This document shows, one piece after another, positions 1-9,416 of a stretch of DNA of 64,000 nt. The stretch comes from Aspergillus flavus. Its lineage: Eukaryota; Ascomycota; Eurotiomycetes; Eurotiales; Aspergillaceae. The stretch spans positions 5,332,001 through 5,396,000 of the forward strand of contig NC_092409.1 of assembly GCF_009017415.1 (NCBI RefSeq), in the 5' to 3' direction. Below the pieces are notes generated by a model that had not been told where the DNA came from, made no database searches, and saw nothing but the letters and a program-made list of their open reading frames with translations. Position 1 is the stretch's first letter. Each line of letters opens with the position of its first letter. The translations under genes and the position numbers were made by a program.

Positions 1-390
1 AATGGGAAACACGGGAGCCCCCGCTGCTCGCTAAACAAACATCGCTGCTCATGAGGATGATGATGTCGGCTTCGATGTTTATGGTCAGGGATGTATATAA
101 TGAACTAGCAGTATCTGAGATAAAACTTAGATAACTTTTGGGCCTCGGTCACATTCCCTATTCTTAGCTACACTTGCTCTCCTCTTACAGATATTAAATA
201 AAAATACAAGCACATAGAATTATAATTATATATCTAATAAAATTTAGAGTAAACCCTTGTAAGCCTCATTCTGAACAAACTAAAAGAAAAGCGGTCATTG
301 TTGACTTGGGAGGTACCCGCACCTACCAACCCGGGTCTAATTCCGCGCGGATCACAAAAACCCATCCATCCAGCTTCAACACCTTCCAAA
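1..390. other. Upstream spacer of pth2
   Basis: This AT-rich stretch lies before the first gene. I see no coding region in it. The last 100 bases probably hold the promoter and short leader of the peptidyl-tRNA hydrolase gene. Confidence 0.4.
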
Positions 391-1148
391 ATGGCCGACC
401 TAGACCGCATTCCCCCCTCGACAACGGCATATGTAGTCGCTACGGCTATCATCGCCGGTGTAACCGGTTACTTCCTCGGACAAGGCTCCTCGCTAGGCCT
501 GTTCTCTTCGCAAGAAAAAGAAGGGTGGCCAAACAGCTACAATGTGAAAGTGCACCGAGACTCCTCGGACGAAGAGGAAGAAGAAGAATCCGACAGTGAG
601 GACGAAGGCGATGGAAGCGAATTGGCCAACTTCGACAAGAATGCTGAAGAAGTCAAGCTGGTTCTGGTTGTGAGGACCGATTTGGGCATGACGAAGGGTA
701 GGCGCCTCCCTCTCTTTCCTTTTCAGACTTTGTGTCTCTACAGCTGTTCAATGGCCTACGCCACATGAAGTCTTTACTTCTCTCTTTCTATTTTTCTGTG
801 GTGCATAATGCATATGAACAAGTTGGCTCATATATGTTGATAGGCAAAATCGCCGCTCAATGCTCCCACGCCACCCTCGCCTGCTACAAGTACCTCACTG
901 CGCACTCGCCGAACTCGTCTATGCTGCGCCGCTGGGAATCGCAGGGACAGGCTAAGATTGCGCTCCAGACCAAGTCGGAGGAGGAAATGGAGACCCTGCA
1001 GGCACAGGCTATCAGCCTGGGTCTCTGCGCCAGGGTCATCACCGATGCGGGCCGGACACAGATCGCCAGTGGAAGCAGGACGGTGCTTGGAATTTTGGGA
1101 CCGAAGAGTGTGGTCGACGGCGTGACGGGACACTTGAAGCTGTTGTAA
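391..1148 (+). CDS. pth2: Peptidyl-tRNA hydrolase 2 (Pth2 family)
   Basis: Two exons, 391-697 and 844-1148, encode 203 residues; the intron is 698-843 (GTAGGC...TAG, phase 1). The enzyme family cleaves peptidyl-tRNA released from stalled ribosomes, and the eukaryotic form is membrane anchored. Residues 9-30 form a hydrophobic segment (AYVVATAIIAGVTGYFLG), followed by a Glu/Asp-rich linker around residues 55-75. The Pth2 fold then begins with KLVLVVRTDLGMTKGKIAAQ, which spans the splice junction, and continues through CSHATLACYK to TVLGILGPKSVVDGVTGHLK at the C terminus, all typical of the family. The start was chosen because it gives the membrane segment directly; an in-frame start at 298 would lie in the leader. 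Splicing restores a continuous family match. Confidence 0.9.
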
Positions 1149-1976
1149 CCGTACTTCCAATGTTGAATGATGGTCGAGTATTGTAGTTACTCCAGCAACG
1201 CATATAGGATAGAGGTGTAAAATCAACAGCACTACGCCTAATTGCGTGTTATACGAAGCACTCTGCAACCTTTACGAGATATATGCTCAATCGATCAGTT
1301 ATACTGCAAGACAGTCTACCAATCACTCCTATCTAGCATACAGCTGCAGCTAAAAACTACGTAGTAAAGGAAAAAAGTATGTTGGCTGGCCATGGTTTTT
1401 CCCTAACCTCATGGGCCGACGGCCAAATCGGTAAAGGGAGTAGGAATATGACGCCGCCGAGCACCAGGCTCTCCAGCCGAGCTCACCAACCCCGAAAGGA
1501 AGGGAGCTCAAGACCAGAGCGAACACCCAATGTCGACCTTTAATCTGAGATCTGTCGACCGGAAATAATCGACCATCCATGAATGTGATGGCTCCTTAAG
1601 TCGTCGAACTGTCCAGTAATCAACCGAGACGCAGAAGACAAGCCTCCACGCTCAGGATCGCTGGACACAGATCCGTGTGTGTTCGAAAAAGAAGAAGAAA
1701 AGAAAAAAATTCTGAGCTCCAGCCACTGCCGCCTTTTATCTTCCGCGCTAAAGTCCGCGCTAACAGGTTTACCGCGCTAAACCTTACCGAGACGAGTTGC
1801 GGTTAGGTAAGCCCCCGGCTGGACCTCATCTCTTGCAATCTATCAATGGTAATTGGGCGCATGGTCTTTATCGGTTTTACAGACCGCATACCCTTCCATC
1901 GCCGCTCTTCTCTTGTATTTTATTTCCTTTTCTATCCAGTGTATTTTTGCCTTGATAGCACTCACCGGTCGCCAAT
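1149..1976. promoter_or_regulatory. pth2 to SNU66 spacer with triple 9-mer
   Basis: This holds the pth2 3' region and the SNU66 promoter and leader. A purine tract lies near 1688-1710. The 9-mer CCGCGCTAA occurs three times at 1743, 1755 and 1772, about 200 bases before the SNU66 start. No convincing coding region was seen. Confidence 0.45.
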
Positions 1977-4022
1977 ATGGCCGACGCACTTTCCATCGAG
2001 CAGAATAACAAAATCCGAGTGGCGCTGGGTTTAAAACCGCTCCCCGTCCCTGGTGCCGACGCCACCTCTGGTCCTACTTTCAAGGAATCCGAACACGACG
2101 GTTCGAGCTCGTCTACCGAAGATGACGAGCCGGGAAGCACACTCGAGTCGCGCGAGGCGCTGGCCTCATCCAACTGGAAGAAGATGCAGGATGAAGCCGA
2201 GGCGAAACGGAAACGGGAAGAGCGAAACGCCGCGATCAGGAAGGCGCGTGACGAGGCTCAGAGAAATACCAAGCTTCAAGGTGCGACTCTAGGAGAAGCT
2301 GCCGATGCGGACATGGACACGAAAACTTGGCTACAGCAGACAAAGAAACGACAGAAGAAGATCGAGAAAGAGCGCGTGCGCAAACTCGCCGAAGAACTGG
2401 AGGAGCGGGCTCGCGCAGCTGAATACACGGCGGAAGATTTGGCTGGTGTCAAGGTTGGGCATGCTGTTGGAGATTTCGATGGTGGAGAGGATCATATTCT
2501 TACGCTGAAGGATACAACGATCGATGAGAACGAGGAGGAAGGAGATGAGCTGGAAAATCTGGAACTCAAGGAGAAGGAGAGAACTATGGAGAAACTCGAG
2601 CTGAAGAAACGCAAACCTGTTTACGATCCTACGGAAGAAAACACCGGAATACTCGCACAGTATGATGAGGAAATCGAGGGCAAGAAGCGGAAGCGATTTA
2701 CACTCGATGCTCAAGGATCGACTGTTGAAGAACGAGAGGCCAAGCGACAAGAAGTGTCTGAGAAGTTGAAAAAGAACGTAATCAGCCTTGACTTTGCGGA
2801 GGAAACTCCAACGTCTGATTATATGGACGTGAGCGAAGTTAAGGTGAAGAAACCTAAGAAAAAGAAGGCCAAGACGACAAAGCGACGTGCTGTTATGGAT
2901 GAGGATGATCTGTTCCCGACGGCTGAGTCGACCGGCACACCAAATGGGAATTCCATGGAGGTCGACGCAAGTAACGGAGAGCCAGTACCAGCTCCTGCCC
3001 CCCGCAAGTCCGTTAGCGAGGATATCTCGTTCGTGGATGACGATGATCTACAAGCCTCTCTTACCCGCCAGAGGCGTGCTGCTTTCAAGAAACGCCAGAA
3101 AGCACGTCCCGAGGACATCGCACGACAACTCAGAGAAGAAGCGTCGCAAACACCAATGGAAGTGGAAGGTGAGAACGAGGAAGAGCCTGGTCTAGTTATA
3201 GATGAGACCTCAGAATTTGTCTCTAACTTACAGAAACCTACACTCCCTGAACGCCGTGAAAGGCGGACAACAACCCCGGCCGAAGAACCACGTGCTTCAT
3301 CTGAAGGTCCTGGCATCAAGGACGAGCCTGTGGAGGACGGCGACGTGGATATGGAACGTTCATACAATGATATTGAGGACGAGGAAGACCTTAAAGCGCG
3401 CATCAAGAGCGAAGAAGCCACAGTTAACCAGCAGATCAGTGGCACCGGCTTGGAAGAAGAGTCCACATTGGACCAAGGTCTTGGTGCCACATTGTCGATG
3501 CTCAAGCAGCGTGGCTTGGTCAAGTCATCCGATGCTGCCGATCATAATTCTCTCATCCGTGACCGGCAGCGTTTCTTACAAGAAAAGCATCGCCTCGAAA
3601 CGGAAGCCGAAAAACGTGCTCGCCTGCAGCGTGAGCGTGACCGAGCCTCCGGGAAGCTCAACCAGATGTCTGCTCGGGAAAGGGAAGAGTACGCGCGGTG
3701 GGAGAACAAGCAACGTGACCAACAGGATGCTCGCCATATGGCGGAAGTCTTCAACAAGGAATACAAGCCTGATGTGCAGCTCAAGTACGTGGATGAGTTT
3801 GGCCGTGCAATGAACCAGAAGGAGGCATTTAAGCATCTGAGTCACCAGTTCCACGGCAAAGGAAGTGGTAAGATGAAGACGGAGAAGCGACTGAAGAAGA
3901 TTGAGGAAGAGAAGAAACGAGAGGCAATGAGCGCATTAGACAGCAGTCAGCACACGGGTATGAATAATGCTATGGGAGCGACGGCCCGGAAGAATCGCCA
4001 GGCTGGTGTACGACTGGGATAA
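1977..4022 (+). CDS. snu66: SART1/SNU66 family U4/U6.U5 tri-snRNP protein
   Basis: A single exon encodes 681 residues. SNU66 (human SART1) is a nuclear component of the U4/U6.U5 tri-snRNP, needed for spliceosome activation. The N terminus, LSIEQNNKIRVALGLKPLPV at residues 5-24, matches the HIND element that binds the ubiquitin-like protein Hub1. The rest is charged and coiled-coil rich, as in the family: KKRQKKIEKERVRKLAEELE near residue 122, many KR and EE clusters, then a conserved C terminus with QLKYVDEFGRAMNQKEAFKH and LSHQFHGKGSGKMKTEKRLK. The sequence ends with ATARKNRQAGVRLG, the usual family ending. Its length is close to other fungal SNU66 proteins. The start follows AATATGG and places HIND at the very N terminus as expected. 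Confidence 0.93.
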   Translation: MADALSIEQNNKIRVALGLKPLPVPGADATSGPTFKESEHDGSSSSTEDDEPGSTLESREALASSNWKKMQDEAEAKRKREERNAAIRKARDEAQRNTKLQGATLGEAADADMDTKTWLQQTKKRQKKIEKERVRKLAEELEERARAAEYTAEDLAGVKVGHAVGDFDGGEDHILTLKDTTIDENEEEGDELENLELKEKERTMEKLELKKRKPVYDPTEENTGILAQYDEEIEGKKRKRFTLDAQGSTVEEREAKRQEVSEKLKKNVISLDFAEETPTSDYMDVSEVKVKKPKKKKAKTTKRRAVMDEDDLFPTAESTGTPNGNSMEVDASNGEPVPAPAPRKSVSEDISFVDDDDLQASLTRQRRAAFKKRQKARPEDIARQLREEASQTPMEVEGENEEEPGLVIDETSEFVSNLQKPTLPERRERRTTTPAEEPRASSEGPGIKDEPVEDGDVDMERSYNDIEDEEDLKARIKSEEATVNQQISGTGLEEESTLDQGLGATLSMLKQRGLVKSSDAADHNSLIRDRQRFLQEKHRLETEAEKRARLQRERDRASGKLNQMSAREREEYARWENKQRDQQDARHMAEVFNKEYKPDVQLKYVDEFGRAMNQKEAFKHLSHQFHGKGSGKMKTEKRLKKIEEEKKREAMSALDSSQHTGMNNAMGATARKNRQAGVRLG

Positions 4023-5190
4023 ATGGTCACAGCACTATTAGCCTTATTCTACGCCCTCTTGTTTTTGTGATGCCCATGCAGTTTAATCTCTAGTTTTCGT
4101 TGCACAGTTTATGGTATACCAACAATAGAAGCAACATTTAGCTATCTGCAATGGTTGCCCCTGTTCATCGTCGAAAGTAGATTTTTTTTCGCCGGGCCTA
4201 ACTGTCCAGGGAGTCGGAGAAAGTCCAGAACAGTAAGCCGTTAGCTTGTTTACGCCCTTCATTGCTGTTGTTTATTGACGATCGATGACTTGGCGTGTGG
4301 GGAAATTAACCGCTATGGAGCTGTCAGATTCCGGGAGGTCCTAACATACGATCGTGTGCACGTTGTCCCTAGGAAAGAACACCTTGGGAGGAGAAACGGT
4401 AGCGTTTGCAACGGTCTTCTCACTGGAAACCACAGTATTTGTACTTGGTCCTGAACATAGGAAACTCTAAGAAGGGCAACAAAGAAGTGTTGACCTCAGG
4501 CCAACTCCGATTTACCCCAAACTTTCGTGAGGGGAAGGGTTTCCGAAACGGGAATCGGGAGGCGCTCCCCCGTGCTGCAGCCTCAGGCCACAAGTGGGCC
4601 GGAATTCTGAAAGAGCTCACCGAACGCCGAAAGCGCAGCACAATGCAGTGGCGCCATGCTTAAACCGTCAGGGACTTTCAGTTACCTTACCTATTCTTCT
4701 TGCCTAAAGGTCATACTATTCCTCGGATCTGTTATCAGATTTATAAATCCCGGAAGGAACATGTATGGGTATGGTATGGTATGATATACAGCGATCGGCT
4801 TGCCGAAAGATGATCTATTTATTTTATTTTATTTTATTTTCTTCTCTATAAGAACGTCTAGTACTAGTAGTACTCTGTAATGTAGGATATGCATACTAGG
4901 TTAAACTAAAATCTCTCGGGCTGACAAGCTGGAAAATGATCAATTTAACCGTGAGAGTGCGGAGAGAGTGACCAATCCGAAAGGGTGGCTCCCGCTCCCC
5001 GGAATCTTCCTAGTTCACATGAGTCAAAAAATAACACACACGCAGCATCTCCGATTATTTATCTGCTCGCCTCCTTGTCCGATCTCTTTCATCTCTCCTT
5101 GGAACCTTTTTCATCTAGAAGGACCTCTGCAGCTCAATCTGCAATTGATTGGATTTCTTTGTTATATATCTTTTTCCCTTTCCATTAACC
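4023..5190. other. SNU66 to aspartate aminotransferase spacer
   Basis: This holds the SNU66 3' region and the promoter and leader of the next gene. An ATTTT pentamer repeat lies at about 4818-4841. The last 100 bases are pyrimidine rich, as is usual just before fungal start codons. No gene was recognised. Confidence 0.4.
4818..4841. repeat. ATTTT pentanucleotide microsatellite
   Basis: About four to five tandem copies of ATTTT lie in the spacer before the aspartate aminotransferase gene. Confidence 0.7.
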
Positions 5191-6814
5191 ATGCTGTCTA
5201 CCCTCAGAGTCGCCAGCCGTAAGGCTGCTTCGCGTGACGCTAACTTGCGCACCGTCGTCGTTGGTGCCAGACATGCCTCGGCCTGGTCCAACGTCCCTCA
5301 GGGTCCTCCGGTAAGCTCTACAGTGCACTACAATACTCAATTGTGGTGTCCTTATTGACTCAATGCCTTTTAGGATGCTATCCTGGGTATCACCGAGGCT
5401 TTCAAGGCCGATTCTTTCAAGGAGAAGATCAACCTGGGTGTTGGCGCTTACCGTAAGCATTCATTCCTTCGCCGCTTGTTGACTCAATCCAAGTACCTCA
5501 TAGCGAGCTTTTCATCTACTTGGAGGCTGACATTGTTCGAACTTGTGAATCAATAGGTGATGACAAGGGCAAGCCGTACGTTCTGCCCTCCGTTCGCGCC
5601 GCAGAGGACAAGGTTGTCGCCTCCCGCTTTGACAAGGAGTACGCTGGTATCACCGGTGTCCCTTCTTTCACCAAGGCCGCTGCTGAGCTGGCCTATGGCA
5701 AGGACTCCCCTGCCATCAAGGAGGACCGCCTCGTCATCACCCAGTCCATCTCTGGTACCGGTGCCCTGAGAATCGGCGGTGCTTTCCTGCAGCGCTTCTA
5801 TCCCCACGCGAAGAAGATCTACCTCCCTAACCCTAGCTGGGCCAACCACAACGCTGTCTTCAAGGACTCCGGCTTGGAGGTTGAGAAGTACCGTTACTAC
5901 AACAAGGACACCATTGGTCTTGACTTCGAGGGTCTGATTGCCGACATCAAGGCCGCCCCTGAGAACAGCATCATCCTTCTCCACGCTTGCGCCCACAACC
6001 CCACCGGTGTCGATCCCACCCAGGAGCAGTGGCGCCAGATCAGCGATGTGATGAAGCAGAAGGGCCACTTTGCCTTCTTCGATATGGCCTATCAGGGCTT
6101 CGCCAGCGGCAATGCTGACAAGGATGCTTTCGCCCCCAGGCATTTCGTGAGCGAGGGCCACAACATTGCCCTCTGCCAGAGTTTTGCTAAGAACATGGTA
6201 AGAATCTAGGTGCCGGAAAGTAACCACTGGTAGCTAATCAATTATAGGGTCTCTATGGTGAGCGTGTCGGTGCTTTCTCCCTTGTGTGTGAGAACGCCGA
6301 AGAGAAGAAGCGTGTGGACTCTCAGGTCAAGATTCTCATCCGCCCCTTCTACTCGAACCCCCCTATCCACGGTGCCCGTGTTGCCTCCACCATCATGAAC
6401 GACCCTGAGCTCAACCAGCAGTGGTTGGGAGAGGTCAAGGGCATGGCCGACCGCATCATTGAGATGCGCTCCCTGCTCCGGAAAAACCTGGAGGAGCTGG
6501 GCAGCAAGCACGACTGGTCCCACATCACCAGCCAGGTAAGGAGCTCTTCGGATGAATATATTGGCAGATACTAACTCACCTTGCCATAGATTGGTATGTT
6601 TGCCTACACTGGTCTCAAGCCCGAGCAGATGGACGCTCTTGCCAAGGAGGTACGTAGCAATTATCAGGACAGTTGCTTTTCGAAGACACCAATCACTAAT
6701 GTTTGTTTCTAGCACTCCGTCTACGCCACCAAGGATGGCCGTATCTCCGTTGCCGGTATCACCTCTGACAATGTCAAGAGACTTGCCGAGTCTATCTTCA
6801 AGGTGACCGGTTAA
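5191..6814 (+). CDS. Aspartate aminotransferase, mitochondrial
   Basis: Six exons (5191-5310, 5374-5452, 5557-6197, 6248-6535, 6590-6649, 6713-6814) encode 429 residues. The enzyme uses PLP to interconvert aspartate plus 2-oxoglutarate with oxaloacetate plus glutamate, and takes part in the malate-aspartate shuttle. The first 30 residues are Arg/Ser/Ala rich without acidic clusters ([20 protein letters not shown]), which fits a mitochondrial presequence. Family landmarks are [20 protein letters not shown], the [15 protein letters not shown] loop, and [16 protein letters not shown], where K278 is the Schiff-base lysine. The substrate-binding arginine appears in the C-terminal domain near [14 protein letters not shown]. 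All introns have GT..AG ends and splicing gives a gap-free family sequence. Codon use is strongly biased to C-ending codons, which suggests high expression. Confidence 0.95.
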
Positions 6815-7783
6815 AGAAAGGATGTTGAGGCTGGACTTTATCCTTAAAATACATAGATCTGCCGGGGTGTGGCCCTTTGTATTGATATCCGACATGTTTA
6901 ATTTAGCATATTCTTACGAGCATTATATTATGGTCTGAATTCTCTGGATGATTTTTATACCATGTGCGCATTAAGAGACGTATAGTTGTAGCGAGCTCTA
7001 GCAGGATAAATCAAATGCCGACTATCTGTTAATATAGAGGTAGGAGAAAGCCAATGAGGGACCAAACAGCTACCCTGCATGATATTGGTCGGGCTCGTAA
7101 TCAAATAAATAATGATGATGTTCTAAACCGGCCCGGGCTAATATACACATCCCAAATGCGGACATAGGGTAGGCCAAAAAAAAGATATTCGACCAACGAG
7201 GGGGTTAAACTCCCAACCTTGAGACCTCTTGGAGTGTGACCAGATTGAAGTCTCACGCGCTAGTCATTGTCCCAGTCGGGTTACTTATTAAGATTTCCAT
7301 TTATGTTCAAAATAGTTGATAAGGGGCATTTGCATAGCTAAGTGGTTACGCGGTCCGGTATGTTCACTCCACCAATTTTACAAAAGAAGGTGAAAATATA
7401 GCCATAATAAAACTAATTTGTCAATAGAGGCAAGTTAAAATAATTTTATCTAACTAAACAGTATTCAATGTGTGTACATTGCACTGTATTGCATTGGACA
7501 GTCTCCGTCTAAGTTGCCCTTAGAACCATCGCATGTTATTCTAGGTCGCTGATATACAAATGCTGTCTTAGTGGCACTTTGAAGCAATTGTCAATGCAGA
7601 CTTGATATAACCTTGATAGTATGTCGGTTCCTAAACTTCAAGTGACATACACGTACCCCACCGAGATGGCTGTCAAGCGCAGTATAGGGAACTGCGGGCG
7701 ATATGTGTGGTGCTTAACTGCGGTGAGATTCGGCCACAGACCATCAATATGAGAAGGAGTGATCGGATTATGGGTACGGTAGT
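6815..7783. other. Spacer with tRNA-like relics
   Basis: AT-rich DNA after the aminotransferase gene. A degenerate tRNA-like stretch on the minus strand (7189-7273) and an A-box-like TAGCTAAGTGGTTA on the plus strand (7335-7348) are the only structures seen. No coding region was recognised. Confidence 0.35.
7189..7273 (-). pseudogene. Decayed intron-bearing tRNA-like sequence
   Basis: Read on the minus strand this has a GGGACAA 5' arm, AGCGCGTGAGA, then TTCAA. An insert of about 20 nt sits where tRNA introns lie, followed by TCTCAAGGTTGGGAG and a TTTAAC loop. The TGAGA/TCTCA anticodon stem is intact. The D-arm looks shortened, and the T-stem and acceptor stem contain mismatches, so this is more likely a relic than a working tRNA. 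Covariance scoring was not possible here. Confidence 0.3.
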
Positions 7784-8919
7784 ATGCGGACCGCATATAA
7801 GAATCAGCTACCCACCAGTCTTCAGCTTCAAAGAAGACGAACGAAATCAGGTAAGCAAAAGAAGGAAACATACAACAGCATAAGTGTGGTAGTGGCCACC
7901 AGGAGCTGCGTCGGCTTGCTGCCCTATTTAGTCTTCCACCAGGGTAAGATATTTGGGCTCGAAAGAAGTCGATGGCTATATGAGGTTGTTACTGGAGGAA
8001 AGAACAAGCCCTTCGTCTCAAGTGAGGGAGACGTTACGGTAGCATATCTTTTCGAACATGGGATTACTCTCGTCGCTTGGGACATTGAAGCAAGCTCTGT
8101 GGATTCATCGGTCCCGTTTACCAAATTGCCTCGTTCGATAACACGCAACTACCGTCCTGAAACGGATATTCCATTCAGTAACTACATCCCGCCGGAAGAT
8201 AGGAGCGACACCGAGGATAATCGGTGGTGGTCCGCTCAAATCCGTTCTGGTAACGCGGTCCGGTTCTTCTATGAGTGGGCTCTTGCTAGTGAAAATCGCC
8301 GCCATGCATACTTAATGGATTCCTGCGGAGTACACCCCGTAAAGTAAGTACGATGCAAGTTGATTTGCTCTCTGACTATTGGCTTTGAGGTTCAACTATT
8401 GCAATTTCTAGCTTCCCTAATCCTTTCTTGTGTCGCTGTCCAATAGTGGGATGGCATCCACCTACTGGAGGTCGTTGGGATGTCAGCTTTTTCCTTGAAC
8501 CTGAGAAGCAAAATACCTCACCGTTTCCCCATATTGCCGTGGGGGCTTCCCAGCCAGTGGATGCCACAGACAACTCCATTCTATACGGGGAGCTTGCCGT
8601 AATTATTACGGTTATGAATAGTCGTGCCAAACAGCCACAAGCACAAAGTGAGGAGGAGATGGAGAGTCTGTTCGACATGGTGGAGGAAGAAGTTGAGAAG
8701 ACTTTCCAGAAAAGTCCAGCCTTCGCAAACGAACAAACATTTCCGGTTCTTCTCTTCTCCTTTGTTGGCCCACAACATGCAAGGATACTCTGTGCTTCCA
8801 TGAACCAGAGGCAGCTGATAGTTCGGATGTCAAGGCTTTATAGCTTCGAGAGAAAGGAAGAAGCTCCACTTGACCTGTTCACGTCCTGGCTTTTTTCGCG
8901 CCCCGTGGTGGAAACTTAA
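7784..8919 (+). CDS. Hypothetical fungal protein, two or more exons
   Basis: I do not recognise a named family. Two open segments join through a clear intron, 8344-8411 (GTAAGT...TAG, phase 2), giving about 355 residues if the start at 7784 is right. The start is uncertain: a GTAAGC at 7851 may be a donor, and the convincing protein-like region begins near GLERSRWLYEVVTGGK (about 7951). Exon 2 has a WHPPTGGRWDVSFFLEP motif, then a Glu-rich helical stretch (SEEEMESLFDMVEEEVEKTF). It ends with PVLLFSFVGPQHARILCASM followed by LIVRMSRLYSFERK. This ending resembles C-terminal regions I associate with a widespread Aspergillus hypothetical family, but I cannot assign a function. It has no signal peptide or membrane segment. 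It sits among other non-core genes. Confidence 0.55.
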
Positions 8920-9416
8920 CTGTGTTTGAGCGCCAGATCGGTGGAGTCTAGATTACCGGTTAGCCTACGGGAAAAAGTAGAAATCGAACTGTTGACCCCC
9001 ATCAAAAGCTATTTCATTCTGCAGGATCAGAAATGTCCTCTGTCTCATTCCTACCATATTTTGGACGGAGATCTTCAATCATCGTCTTCAATAGCAAGGC
9101 ATGATCCGAGGTGACACTGCAACGGACCTTCTCAGCTTAGCTGCGCTCGGGTAATTCTAAGGAACAAAAGATAGCTACCTGCGTTATTAAACACTAGCGG
9201 TTGATAGATAGTCATACAACATAAGCTGGATAGCTGGATGCATTTCATGACCCGTTAAGTCTCAGCATTGTGGGTTTGAATCAAATCTGCAGACCCCTTT
9301 GTACTTCATGACTGTGCCTTGCTGTATATCCCTTCATACTTCGATACCAACTCACAACTAAGACGATGGCTATTAAGAAGCGGGTTGTCTCATAGGAGTC
9401 ACAAATACAGATAACC
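8920..9416. other. Spacer between convergent genes
   Basis: This holds the 3' regions of the hypothetical gene (+) and the pepsin-like gene (minus). A B-box-like GGGTTTGAATC lies near 9270 without a partner A box. Nothing else was seen. Confidence 0.35.

Noticed and set aside
2819..3523. 234-codon minus-strand frame opposite SNU66
   Set aside because: It is an antisense shadow of the SNU66 frame with Ser-rich translation of Glu/Lys codons.
5550..6895. Long minus-strand frames opposite the aminotransferase gene
   Set aside because: They mirror the biased codons of the highly expressed + strand gene and match no family.
7321..7560. Possible transposon terminal sequence near the A-box-like site
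   Set aside because: No terminal inverted repeat, target duplication or transposase remnant could be identified by eye.
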